A program made the translations under genes and the position numbers. Shown in pieces: positions 36,101 through 48,262 of a DNA stretch of 64,000 nucleotides. The stretch's first letter is position 1, and every line of letters begins with the position of its first letter. The stretch lies in the NCBI GenBank assembly GCA_024516155.1, contig JAJJXM010000084.1, forward strand, positions 149,884-213,883, read 5' to 3'. A model generated the notes under the pieces. That model saw only the letters and a list, made by a program, of their open reading frames with translations. It did no database searches and had not been told where the DNA came from. Origin of the DNA: Pyronema omphalodes. Its lineage: Eukaryota > Ascomycota > Pezizomycetes > Pezizales > Pyronemataceae.

Positions 36101-37921
36101 TTGAGCTCTAGGATCTAAGAGGAGGGGTGTGTCAGCATTCACTGTATTTGCATCACCATTTCTTCGTTTTGGAGGTACGGTGATAGGGCTTTTATAAAAC
36201 CTCCGAAATATGCGGAGAGAGAAACTCACATCATCCTTCTTCTGATCTGCATTCTCGGCAACTCGTAATTTCTGATTCGCTTCTTCCAAAGAATTCTCAA
36301 GACTTGCAACTCTATCTTGCAATATTTCAATCTTGCCTTGATAGTCTTTCATCATTCTTTTATGGACCTAAAAACCCCCATCAAAAGAAAATCAGCCATC
36401 TTCCTTCAAAAAAAAACTTCAATCACCAATCACCCGCCCGCTTCAATCGAACTGAAACTTGAAATCTTCCACAACCTCGATATCCCTCAGAAAGTTCCCC
36501 AACCCGCCGCTAAATCCAACTCCTTCCTAGAAAAAAAAAGAAAAAACCTATCATACCTCTGCACTCGGCCCGCCATTTGAGCCTGGATATCCGGGCCCTC
36601 CATAACCACTAGAAACACTCCGAGAGCTTTCCCTACGTCCCTGCATAGCCCCCGGGCCACGGCTCATATAACTCGCCTGCGAAGCTCTCTGCTGGTGTCC
36701 TCTGAAACTCTGCGCATCGTTATCTGATCCCGATTCGTCGTCTTCTACCATGGTAGATTTGTTTGGAATAATGGTGTTGGACTGATAGGTTTTGGGGAGA
36801 GGACGGCCGAAGCTGTTAGGATTGTCCCTAGGAGTACCGTGAGTCATGGGACCGCCGGGAGGGCCACGAGGGGTGCCGGGTGTGCCAGGGGGACCGGGTC
36901 GTCCTTGGGAACCACCGGGAGGTGGACGGCGATTGTAACCATTGGGTCCTGTGTAGTCCGGATTAATATTGGTATTCTGATTTCCATTGGGTCTTCCATT
37001 CATATATCCAGGTGAAGAGGGGGGTCCCATAGGTCTATTCGAAGGAGCCGGAGAGTTAAGACGTTGCGGGATTTGCATACCTGGACTATCGGTTCTCATC
37101 GGAGGCATTCCTCTTCCATCCATTGAGTTCGTGGGGGAGATGTACTGATTTGGTAAAAGTCCTGATGAAAACCTAGGAAATCTTCTTTCCAATTCATAGA
37201 AAACATCTGTTGCTAAATCCCTAAACCTATCCGCCGGGAGCGTGCTTAACTTCTGTCTTGCCTGGTTTCTCTTTGGATGGAAATCCGCTTTAGGTGGTAG
37301 AAATGGGGTGTTTGCAGTATCCTCATCTGGAGACATCGTCGGCGAAACAACTCCAGGTTCTCTACGTTGCAACTCGTCATATACATCTGTAGACAATTCC
37401 TGGAACTGAATCTGAGATAACCGTAACAACTTATCTCTAGCTCTGTTTTGTCGCATGTTTGCATGCTTTTCTAAAAAGTCTCTTAACCAACGTGATAAGG
37501 CCGCGTGGTGCTGAGCCATCTTTTCCTCGATTGAGATATTCTTCAACGTCTGGTTTCCTTCTGCGGAATGGTAAAGCGCAGTACCATCCGAGCTTCTTCC
37601 CACACTGGAGGGAGGAGAAATCATGTTTCCAGGTCCCCTCATATCCCCAGGTCCAGGTGGTTGACCCATTGGTGCCATTGTAGAGACTGTACTAATAGTT
37701 CCGTTACTCGCACGGAATCCAGTGTTGTTATATTTTGAATACCCGGACCATTCACTATCTGCGATGCTGTTGACGGGTGATAAAGCGCTGCCGGCGGTGA
37801 GTCGTGGGTTCGTGTCCGAGGGCATGGAGATGGAGAGGTTGTTGACACCGTGGGCGCGGATGGTGGGGGGTGAGGAGGGGTGCGAGGGTGGCTGTGAATG
37901 TGGGAGCGGTTCTGTTTCCAT
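33193..37921 (-). CDS. spaA: Polarisome scaffold protein, Spa2/SpaA homologue
   Basis: Scaffold that gathers formin, MAPK-cascade and polarity proteins at hyphal tips. Four exons: 37921-36557, 36367-36230, 36114-34756 and 33651-33193 (1106 residues; all three introns phase 0, 189, 115 and 1104 nt). Residues 161-187 and 221-251 are the paired Spa2-homology repeats ([20 protein letters not shown] and [20 protein letters not shown]). A Pro/Gly-rich linker, a long coiled coil over exons 2-3, and a conserved helical block ([21 protein letters not shown]) follow. The last exon gives [20 protein letters not shown], which matches the C-terminal Spa2 homology region; the join VEELR|QFLES reads as one conserved stretch. 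If the large intron were retained the protein would end at 34705 with [12 protein letters not shown], about 18 codons after the donor. Confidence 0.9.
33652..34755 (-). other. Unusually long (1104-nt) last intron of spaA
   Basis: Donor GTAGGT at 34755, branch-like CTAAC and acceptor CTCTCTCAG ending at 33652. Purine-rich low-complexity DNA fills 34140-34700 (plus strand: A-runs with GAAAG). The frame is phase 0 on both sides. No RNA gene or transposon is recognised inside. Confidence 0.7.
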
Positions 37922-40747
37922 TGCTTAAGCGGTATAGGGAACGGAGGAGGGAAAGGACGATGAGACAAGTCTCTCTCTGCTGCTGCTGCTGCCTGAAGCT
38001 CCTGATCGATGTGCTGGGGGACGATGCTACTGAATCGCTGTGCCGATCAACAAAAGGACGATCGTTAAAGACAGCTACAAATGTTGAAACGAATGTAGTA
38101 AAATGGAAATTCCAGAAATCAACAATCTGTAGGGAACGCGCAACCCGCGTCAAAAGAAAAAAAAAGGAACGTCGTGTGTAGCGAGGGTATCGACACCTCG
38201 AGGGTGAACTGTAATCGCGGCTCGTCGGGTGTGGTCGCGATTCCCGCAAGGTATCTTGTCGCGAAGTGAATGTTAGAGTCGCACTTGTGGTTGTCGTCGT
38301 CGTCGTACGTAATGTAACGCGGCGCTTTTGACTTTCGTGACTGTCTACTAACTATAGCTCGACTGTTGCTGGATTAGAGTTTCCTTGAGCTTCAAACGTG
38401 CTGTCCTCTCTCGTCTGATTGCTGATGTCGATATCGTCGTCGGCGGTTGCTTTGTTGAAGTGCTTTGTGCTTTGTGCTGAAGGAGTGGAGCCTCAATCGA
38501 AAGTCCAAAGGTGGATTGGGTAGTGTCGTCGGCGGTGAGCGAAGCACAGGTTGATCGATCTCCCCTATTCAAGTCCGGCGAGATTCGGTCGGCTAGGATT
38601 TGTGGATTATTCGAGGTCGAAGTTCAACAAAGGCTTCGATTCGAGCTTGACAAGGAACGTCGGCGATGTTGATGTCTCAATGGTGAACTGCCTCGAAAGT
38701 CGAAGGTTTCCAGAACAAACAAACGTTGACAAAGTTTGAAAAGCGTGGGAGAGAAAGGAAAGGGGTGGGGGCGTGTTGTTGCCTTGTTCCTTTCAGATTT
38801 CTGGAGACGGGCGCGTGGGTGCGTGGGTGGGCGCAAAACGATGGAGGGGGCAGGTGGGAGGGGGGGGGGGGGTTCGAGGCACGATGTTCCAAACTCAAGT
38901 TCAGTTCCTTCTCGAAATATTGTCCCATCCCATCACACGGCACCTTTTTCACTAGCTTCGTGGATCCTTTCTGACTTCCGATTTGATCATTCGGAAGTTG
39001 GAAGTTTTATGGTGACCACAGGTTTCACTTTTGTGGCGGAGGGAGGCGCGCAACTTGGATAACCAATCAGCCAACCAGCCAACCAACCAACGAAAACAAG
39101 GGATACCAGATGAGATGTAATTGGGGAGATGAGGGGACCCTGAATGGCATATATTTACTCCAGTACAACTCCTGAAGAAGCAGAAGCGAAGAGTAAAAGG
39201 GCAAATAAGGGGTTTTAGTGGGTAGTTGATATTTCTATATGTAATCCGTCTCCAAACTCTCCTTATTCCCCAATAAATAATGACTTGAATACAAACACGA
39301 TTCTAGTTATGCCAATTCCCTTCATACGTACTTACCTATCTATACACAACAAAATACATACTGGAAGAATAATACGCTGTGAACTAGCAACTAGAATAAT
39401 ATTTCACATTCTCGGAATCCGGAGCATAACCTGGTGTGTGCACAGAGCTCCAAGCCATACCTATCCCTCTCGAATTTGCAAAGCCCAAAGCCTGAAGCCA
39501 GACGCCGGAATCTTGGAAGTCCCAAAGAACCTTCTATGAACGCAAATCAAAACGTGCAGAAAGAAAACGTCTGAACGAGAAAAAAAGGAAAAATAAAAAA
39601 GAAACAAGGAAACAGGAAGAAGAAAACAGAGTAAGAAAAAGAAAAAGAAAAAAGAAAACAAAAAACAAAAAACCAACCATCCCTTATAAACCTCTGTACA
39701 GTATGATTAATTATCAAAAATCCTTCAAGTTCTTGCTATATGTATCTTTATATATGTTTCCTTTTTTTTACTACTACTACTATTGATGTAAATTATGAAA
39801 AGGTTCCATGCACCCACCCACCACCCACAGGCTTGGTAGATTTACTCCGACCTCCCGACCGGCAATCGGAATCATTTCTATGTCTCACATAGATACTTTC
39901 CACCAAACCAACACACCCGCGCCGAGAATGATCATAGAGCCGCAACTACGACCTCCCTTATATATTCAGCGCTATGATACATGATATATAGGTTATAAGT
40001 TATAAGTTATCAGTCCCTGAGTACATAAGAAAGGGGGAGAAGAGGGCGAGAGCGCTTGTACTTGTACTTATTTTATTTTATGTTGTATATGAAGGTATGC
40101 AGTGATGAAGTTTCTAAAGTTTCCAAAGCTCGCAAAGCTCGCGAAGCCCACGAACCCTGGGAACTCCAATCGATAACTGCAACAGCTCCATCATCTACAT
40201 CACCCACAATAGCTCCATCAGCAACAATTACAATATCCAACCCCAATCCCAATCCACTACAATCCAAAAAAGTAATTATGCACCATAGACACCGCCAGCA
40301 CCATAACCCACCGCCAGCACCATAACCACCGCCAGCACCGCCAGCACCATAGACACCATAACTACTATACATAGTTAGCACCAATTCAGGTACGGGATCT
40401 AACGGAATCTACATACCCGTCACCGCCGCGCCGCTATTAAAATCCCGGTGAACATCATCTACATCAGGGGTGGGTGGGTGGGGGGGGGGGGGGGGATGTA
40501 TGGATGTATATATGGTGCCAAGTACATACGTACTGTAAATTTCTTCCGAATTTCTTCGTCTGTTCACTGCTTGCTGCTGGGAAAAGAAGAAAGAAAGAAG
40601 AAAGAAGGAAGAAAGAAAGAAAGGAATACGGGGCTATAGTAAATAAGAAATATGGTAAACTAGGAATATGGTAAATTACTGTAGTCTATAACCAATAACT
40701 AGGTATGTAGTAACTACCTATGTAGTAAATGAATGAGTCATGATTTG

Positions 40748-40806
40748 GATATAGATATAGATATAGATATAGATATGAATAGATATGGATACAGATACAG
40801 ATATCA
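40748..40806. repeat. 6-bp repeat (ATAGAT)
   Basis: Five exact and several variant copies of ATAGAT, grading to ACAGAT. Confidence 0.8.
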
Positions 40807-41070
40807 TAGATTTACAAGTACGCACAAACATAATCAAAACTATTCTTCTTAAAAAAAAAAGGAAGGAAAAATATTACCCGTCCAACTGTAGCCAACTGGC
40901 GACTAGCCAACTAAGGCTACTAATCCACCCGCTATGTAGCTACATACCAACAACCTGGTTTGTTTATATATAATATACCCAGCGACTTTGATATAATATA
41001 TCAGTTAGGCTTTTATGTAGCATAGCATAGCATACAGATCAACCGCATCATAGCCATCATAGCCATCATT

Positions 41071-41232
41071 CTTCACATCCTTCACAAGCCACATCCTCCA
41101 CAAGCCACATCCTTCACATCCTTCACATCCTTCACATCCTCCACATCCTTCACATCCTTCACATCCTCCACATCCTTCCCATCCTTCCCATCCTTCCCAT
41201 CCTTCCCATCCTCCACAAGCCACAAGCCACAT
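41071..41232. repeat. 9-bp repeat (CACATCCTT and CCATCCTTC variants)
   Basis: About fifteen copies of a 9-bp unit with C/T variants and interspersed CACAAGC; gives a spurious GCEGCEG frame on the minus strand. Confidence 0.85.
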
Positions 41233-43179
41233 GTCACATGTCACAGCTAGCTCCAATCCCCAAATGCAGTACATAAACCCCCATATCCACACAAACCTCC
41301 CCATCATACAACCCAGTTCAAAACAACGACCAAAACAGACCGTTGGACTGTTTGACTGTTGAACTATGCGAACCATACGGTAACCTAAACAATTCCACTG
41401 TCAGTAATATAAACTTATTAAACTTATTAAACTAGATAAACTGCAAAAACCAGCTAACTGCAAAAAACCAGCTAACTGAAAAAACCAGCTACATAACTGA
41501 CTTCAAGGCATAGAAACCCGCGAAAACTGGTATATTATCCAAACTCCCGAGGAACCAGTTCCTGAAGCGGCAATGATATTATTTCGTGTATACATAACAC
41601 AACTCTATCTAAATTCCATCCCCCTTGAATCCCTTAGGTTCCTTGGCTCCCTTAGGTCCCCAGAAATCACAACCACAACCACAACCAACGCCAACAATTA
41701 AACCTATCATCTGAAGCCCCGAAATAGTTTCCAGAGTATCTACATACCTGCATTGAATAGCAGTTCAATCCGATATAACAAACTACTTTCATTTGAAACC
41801 AGTAGCGCAGACTCAGCAATCACGGGCACCGAGAGCATGGGTAAGTGGTTGTGGTTAGGTGGTTGTGGTTAAGTGGTTGTGGTTGTGGTTGTGGTTAAGT
41901 AGTTGTGGTTAATTTTCAACGCCATTTCAAGGGGGATAATGAATTAGATTCGGAAAAAAACAACACGGTTATTGGAAGGCTGAAGCTTTAAGTAGGTGGA
42001 CATTGTAAATTGTAATGAGGGTTGAGGTACCGGTAGGCTACAGGTATAGCTATTGAGGGGTTTAAACTAGGTTGAGTATGTTATGATTATGATTATGATT
42101 ATGGTTATGATTATTGATTCCTGTATGCTTGTGGTTAGATTGGTTTTGGTTTTGTTTTTGGTTTTGTTTTTTGTAGGTATCGAGGATGTTTGATCTGTGC
42201 GCTGGTGACTGGTGACTGATGACTGATGACTGACAACTGTAGTTACCTGCGGGTTCTGGTTCTGGTTCTGGTTTTATCTTCTATCTTCTATCTTTCATGG
42301 ACGGCTCGAGCCTCGGAACTGAATTAACTGGGTACATATCCGGAATATGGAAACTACACCAGCTACGACAACTGGCTGTGAGTTGTTGGTTCGGTAACTT
42401 CGGTAACTTCGGTTTACTGGGTTTATGAGTTTATGATGTTACCTCGTGGACTGGGTATATGGTTGGGAGGTCTGATCTCTATCACAAGATTCAATACCTC
42501 CAATTAATAACAAGCCACAACCATATCATATACTTAATCCATATATTCTATACTCCACCTTCCAAGCTTCCAAGCTTCTAATAATCGATAATCGATACCT
42601 GGCTACTTTTATTAATTACCATGAAGGGTATAATGTATGTATGTATGTATTGGCAATTCTGCAATTTCTTGTGATGCTGCAGGTGACAGGTGACAGAGGA
42701 TATAGGTTATGGGTTACAGGTTATAGGTTACAGAGGATATGGATTTAAGCTGACAGGGTTCGTTGGGTATTGGTTATTGGGAATTATTTCTAATGTGTGA
42801 TTTGTGATCCCTGGTTTCTGATACTAATATCGGTACTGCTACACCTATCAACTATAACTATAACTATCAACTACAACTATTAACACCATAAGATATACAC
42901 CATTTAGCATAAACTCCTGGATTGAAAACCTAGAAACTTAGAAACTTAGAAACTTAGGAACTTAGGAAGTAATATTATACGTTACAATCTAGGAGTAGAT
43001 AGTAGATAGTAAATTGTATCTAGCACTCAGTATTCACTACTCACTACTCATCACCTATCACTTCCCACTTCTCACTGTACATATCAATCTCCATCACGCA
43101 TCCCCTTGAGATTTTCTAAACGCACCATTAACCATGAAAGCAAAACATATTACAACAAAAATCAAATCAAACCCCCAAG

Positions 43180-43735
43180 TTCTGAGACCCAAGACTCAAG
43201 TTCCACGGATTCTGAGCTTGAAAGATCCCAGGTTCCCCAAGTTCCCAAGCTTCAAAGATACCCAGATCCTAAGATTCAAAGATACCCAAAATCGAAGATA
43301 CTCAAGTTCCCCAAGTTCCCCAAGTTCCCCAAGTTCCACGGATCCCAGGTTTCCAAGTTCCCAAGCTTCAAAGATTTAAAGGTACCCAAGTTCTGAGGTT
43401 TCCAAGATTTAAAGATCTCAAGCTTTAAAGATGCCAGGTTTCAAAGATGCAAAGATCCACGGATCCTAAGCTTTGAAGAATCGAAAAATCGAAGAATCTC
43501 AAGTTTGAAAGATCTACGGATCCTAAGCTCTAAAGATACCAGGTTTCCAAGTTCCCCAAGTTCCAAGTTCCCCAAGTTCCGAGGTTTCCAGGTTCCGAGG
43601 TTTCCAAGTTCCCCAAGTTCCTACGATTTAAAGAATCTCGAGCTTTAAAGATACTCAAGTTCTAAGAGCCCCAAGTTCCCCAAGTTCCCCAAGTTCCCCA
43701 AGTTCCCCAAGTTCCCCAAGACCCAAGCTTTAAAG
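43180..43735. repeat. Irregular CAAGTTCCC / AAGATACC repeat field
   Basis: Dozens of short units (CAAGTTCCC, AAGCTTTAAAGATACC, GAGGTTTCCAAG) in shuffled order over 550 bp. The composition is strongly strand-asymmetric. Confidence 0.8.
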
Positions 43736-43813
43736 ATACCCAAAATCAAAGAATCGAAAAATCGAAAAATCGAAAAATCGAAAATCGAAAAATGTCAAGC
43801 TTTAAAGAATTTA

Positions 43814-44016
43814 TACACCCACATACACCCACATACACCCACATTCACCCACATACACCCACATACACTCACATACACCCACATACACTCACATACACTC
43901 ACATACACTCACATACACTCACATACACTCACATACACCCACATACACCCACATACACTCACATACACTCACATACACTCACATACACCCACATACACTC
44001 ACATACACCCACATAC
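43814..44016. repeat. 10-bp minisatellite (ACATACACYC)
   Basis: About twenty head-to-tail copies of ACATACACCC or ACATACACTC with an exact 10-bp period and one ATTC variant. Confidence 0.95.
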
Positions 44017-44031
44017 GCACAACACAACATA

Positions 44032-44265
44032 TCACAACACAAAAAACACGGCGTGCACAAAAAACATATCACAACACACAACATGTCACAACACAAAAAA
44101 CACAACATATAAGAACACAACACATATCAGAACAGAACAACATATCACATGTCACAACAACAGATCATAACACAAAAAACACGGCGTGCACAAAAAACAT
44201 ATCACAACACACAACATATCACAACACAAAAAACACGGCGTGCACAAAAAACATATCACAACACG
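44032..44265. repeat. Three copies of a ~45-bp unit with CACGGCGTGCAC core
   Basis: AAAAAACACGGCGTGCACAA followed by AAAACATATCACAACAC occurs at about 44041, 44174 and 44229. The core GTGCACGCCGTG-like segment is partly palindromic and much more GC-rich than its A/C-rich surroundings. Confidence 0.85.
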
Positions 44266-44707
44266 CCGCAGATAAAACAATAAAACAATAAAACAATAAA
44301 ACAATAAAACAATAAAATAATAAAATAATAAAAAAACAAAACAGAAAATAAAACAGAGAATAAAAAAAACCAGAGAATATCATTTCAAAAAAAACAAAAA
44401 TAAAAACAAAAACAAATTCCACATACACACACACACAAACACGAAAAGAAAAGAAAGAAAGAAAAATAAAATAAAACAAAAATCCACATCACACAACAAA
44501 AACCACCTACAGCACACCACAAAACCCACCTACAGCACACTACAGCACACCACAAAAACCACCTATAACAATACCTACAGCACACAACAAAACCGACCCA
44601 TAACACACAACAAACCATTTTTTCTACACAATTCCATATGCAAAAAAAAAAAATCAATAAATAAATAAATAAATATAAAATCCACAAAAATCCACAAAAA
44701 AAAACAA

Positions 44708-44755
44708 AGTAACCAAAACCGTCACCAAAACCGTCACCAAAACCGTCACCAAAAA
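44708..44755. repeat. 12-bp repeat (ACCAAAACCGTC)
   Basis: Three exact direct copies and a partial fourth. Confidence 0.85.
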
Positions 44756-45327
44756 CACAAGAATAAAAAAAGGGATGGAATATAAATATTTATATACAAA
44801 TCCGACGAATCCATCTTTTCTTTCTCGCTTCGATGTTTCTATTGATACCATGTTATATTTGTTATATTTGTTGAAGATTTCAATTTCTCTTTCTCGGTAT
44901 CTTATGGTATGTTGGTATCTTATGGTATGTTGGTATGTTGGTATATCTTATGGTATCTTATGGTATCTCTTATGGTATATTGGTATCTCTTATGGTATCT
45001 CAATATCTTGACTCCTTAATATCTTCACATCTTCACATCTTCACATCTCCCATCTTCACATCTTCACATCTTCAAATCCCTATATATCCGCGTCCCCACG
45101 ACTTCACATCTCAACTTCTCCACATCTCCACATCATCACACCTTCACATCATCACACCTTCACATGCCCAAGTCTCAACTGGTAGTTACTATCTCCCAAG
45201 TTTAATCTCAACCACGACCATTACCGAAACAGCCGCAATTAAACAATCTAACCAGATTCAAACTCCTAATCTCACCAACTAACTACATCACACCAAACCA
45301 TCCAAATCATCCCCTCTTAAAAAATCA

Positions 45328-45424
45328 TAGTAGTAGTAGTAGTAGCAGTAGTAGCAGTAGTAGCAGTAGTAGCAGTAGCAGCAGCAGTAGTAGCAGTAGT
45401 AGTAGTAGTAGTGGTAGTAGTAGG
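45328..45424. repeat. AGT/AGC trinucleotide microsatellite
   Basis: About thirty-two AGT or AGC triplets in a row, just beyond the 3' end of the SH3 gene. Confidence 0.95.
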
Positions 45425-45473
45425 TATCCCCACCCCAGAAAAAACTCCTCATCATTAATTCATAAACTCCCCT

Positions 45474-47455
45474 TTACAATCCATTACTCTTAACCCCCCT
45501 TAACTGATCCTGCTTACTATGCACTTCATCATCCCTGACCCTTTCCTGAACCTCCTCACCTTCAACTCCTGCTAATTCTCTCTCCAATTCTTCCCTCTTT
45601 CTCTCTTCTTCTAATCTCTCTTCTTCAGTCCTGGAATCTTCAAATGCTACACTTCCTAACCTTGGTGTGCCATCAGTATCTCCACCCCTACGTCCTGATT
45701 CTCCGCTGGCTCGTCTCTGCTCTTCCTCATTCCAATGCGCTTCCTGGTCTCGTCGCATTTTGTCCACGGATTCATGGTCGAGTGGAAGGATGTCCTGGGA
45801 GCTAGTTGAAAAGGTTGATACATGCGCATGAGCGTCATGAGGTGCAGGGGGTTCATTGGATGCCATATCACGGAGGAGGCAGACGTATTCTTCAGGAACT
45901 AGACCGGATTCACCTAGAAGATGACATATTAGTAAAATGTCCAAAATTTCGAATCCTGAAACCGAGAGCTATTTCCATAGAGCGGGGTAGAGTAGATTGA
46001 GCCAGTCCAGTCATTGGGATTAAAACCCCACCCTGCTGATCCCGGCTTGAAACTACCCCACCACACCCTCAAAAAGGAGCTCGCTCAGCTCAACTTAGCT
46101 CGCTCCACCCGCTCCACCCACTCCACAGCCCCCTCGGTCCGCTCATTTCTCTGGTACGTACCCGTCTTTGGATCCTCCGCAACTAACCACCCCATCCCAT
46201 GTCTATAAGAAACCCAAACGACCTGTCCCTCTACCAAGGGCAACTCATTCTCATTCTCCTGGACAAAATCAAACAACGCCACAGCCTTTCCATGCATTTC
46301 CTCCGCGGGTGACGCTATCGTAAACTGATAATCCTTTGAAAACCTGCTATTATAATAATCCGTATCCTCCGTGTTGACCTCCCCCGTTTCTTCATCGGAA
46401 TAAGTTTCAAAATAGTCATAACTATCCGCATTAGGATCGTAGGATATCGTTCCTCCTGGACCACAAGCTTCTCCTGGGGCCCCATCATGCGGTACAGAGG
46501 TATCAACAGTAGAATGGGTATAGTAGCTATGGTTATCTGTCCCTATTTTTCCAACCCCGTTAGCCACAGCCTGTAAGTGCAAAGAACGTGGGTTCCTACC
46601 CGCTGTACGTCCGATGGGCATGGCGCTTTTATGTTTTCCGGCCTTCGGTACGACAACAGGGGATTGTAAATCATCATCCTCACTCCATGGTGGTCCGTCG
46701 GAAAAGTTCAAAGGTGGGGGCTGGTTATTTTGCTGTCTCCTGAAGGTTGCTGCATCTGCCCACATTCCCCCTTCTACTGCACTTGGAACAGGGTCAGACA
46801 ACCGCCTCAATCCTGCCCCTCCACTGCCGCTGAACCATGCCCCGCCACTGGAGGCTCCCATAGCTTCGTTTAGATCGCCCCCAGGTGTGGATAGTCCCTC
46901 GGTAATGGTGGGTCCGTAGTGAAGTGGGTGCACCGCTGGGTACGCAAAGTCTCGGACAAGCGCGTAGCTTAGACTGCTAACAAACTGAGGGTGCCATGAA
47001 TCGCGGTTTGAGGCAAGGGAAATCATAGAGATCCTGGATTGCTGGGGCGGGGGGAAGGAGGGGATCTTGTTGCGTAGCGAAGATGCAGGAGCTGGCGATA
47101 CTGGTGCTGCACTTGCACTTGAGGTTGAAGGCGCCGGGGATATAGCTCGGGGAATTTGGTCGGGTAGGGGAGATGTAGCTCTTCTGTCACTCCGGTCGCT
47201 TCTATCACTTCTGTCGCCTCTTTCTGGTTGCTTGGGTGCATCTCGTGAGGGGTTGGAGATTGTGGATGCAAGAGATGCAGTAGACAAGCGCTTCGAAGGA
47301 TCAGACGGAATTATTCTTGAACGACGGTTCGGGTTCATGCTGGCTATGGGTTGCTCGCTGACGGTGGGGACGACGGGTGATCGCGTCAGTTCTACGGTTG
47401 GTGTGGAGGGGGACATGGCTGCTGAGTTCTTGCTGGAAGAAACTGCACTAGCCAT
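45474..47455 (-). CDS. SH3-domain protein of the Nbp2/Skb5 type
   Basis: A 577-residue adaptor in two exons (47455-46162 and 45913-45474; 248-nt intron, GTACGT donor, TCTAG acceptor). The join rebuilds one SH3 domain at about residues 390-447: KAVALFDFVQENENEL, EGQVVWVSYRHGMGWLVAE and, after the splice, GESGLVPEEYV with the ALYDF-, GW- and P-x-x-Y-type positions kept. The N-terminal 350 residues are Ser/Pro-rich and probably disordered; the C-terminus is a Glu/Arg-rich helix (EEERLEEERKREELERELAG). Nbp2 and Skb5 link PP2C phosphatases or Pak kinase to stress and wall-integrity MAPK pathways, a role that can be inferred here from the SH3 type only. Start chosen at the first ATG of the frame; upstream in-frame codons lack an ATG. 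Confidence 0.85.
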
Positions 47456-47580
47456 ATTGCTGGGTATGGAGGAGAGGTGGAGGAAGAGTTCTCTATCCGA
47501 GGTGGTTGATATGGGACTTGTTGAGCTCGAGTTTGATGAAAAGGGCTTCACTATTGAGTCCAACTTCGCAGAGGTTGGTG

Positions 47581-47690
47581 GACTGTTTGCTGAAGAGTTT
47601 ATCGGTTTGTTTGACTGTTTGCTGAAGATTATATCGGACTCCTCTTGTTGGACTGTTTGCTGAAGAGTATATCGGAGTCGTCTTGCTGGA
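47581..47690. repeat. Imperfect direct repeats in the SH3-gene leader
   Basis: GACTGTTTGCTGAAGA followed by a TATCGG-type end appears three times (47581, about 47613, about 47660) with spacers of similar origin, upstream of the start codon. Confidence 0.75.
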
Positions 47691-48149
47691 CTGAACTTGT
47701 GTATGTACTCACGGGGAATGTGCAACCAAAGAGCTCGGATTCGAGCTTGGATTGATGATATCGACTAGCGAAGTGAAAGAACGAACGCAAGACCAGCTGC
47801 AGTTAGACGAATGTAAGCGGGGAGAGGGGGGGGAGGAGGGGAAGTGGGGGGAAAAGGGAAAGTGTTGAAGAAGAATGCGGAGAGAGGAGAGGAGACAGGT
47901 GGGGGGGAGGCGGAGGAGGAGGCGGAGGAGGAGGAGGAGGAGGAGGGAGGAATGAGGTCGATCTGGGATGTCTTTTTTCGGTTGCTCAGTGACGTCTCGG
48001 GTTATTGCGGTGGGATGGGATGGGTGGGTGTGGGTGGGTGGCCTGTTATGGGTGGTGTCGGCTCTCTTTCTCGCTGCTGCTGCTGCTGCGTATGTACACA
48101 GGATGGAGATGATGATGGGATGTGAGTGGGCAGAGACAGACAAAGGAGG

Positions 48150-48262
48150 CTCTTGCTGCTGGCTGCTGGCTGCTGCTGCTGCTGCTGCTGCTGGCTGCTG
48201 CACTGCTCCTGCTCCTGTTGCTTGCTCCTACTCCTGCTGCTGCTGCTGCTGCTTCTGTTCGC
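48150..48262. repeat. CTG-rich trinucleotide repeat
   Basis: Runs of CTG and GCTGCT interrupted by CTC and CTT over about 110 bp. Confidence 0.85.

Larger units (their letters stand above)
37922..45473. other. 7.5 kb gene-free region dense in simple repeats
   Basis: The first 1 kb is the spaA promoter and leader with CT-rich and CAG-type stretches. G-runs occur at about 38857-38870 and 40480-40495. From 40748 to 45424 one short array follows another (listed separately). Open frames here, such as Cys/Gly-rich 41005-41376 (minus) and His/Thr-rich 43792-44112 (plus), are products of the repeats. No gene is supported. Confidence 0.6.

Noticed and set aside
41005..41376. 123-codon Cys/Gly-rich minus-strand frame
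   Set aside because: The Cys-Glu-Gly pattern is produced by the 9-bp CACATCCTT array.
43814..44016. Regularly spaced repeats considered as a possible CRISPR array
   Set aside because: Units are contiguous 10-mers without unique spacers, and the sequence is eukaryotic nuclear.
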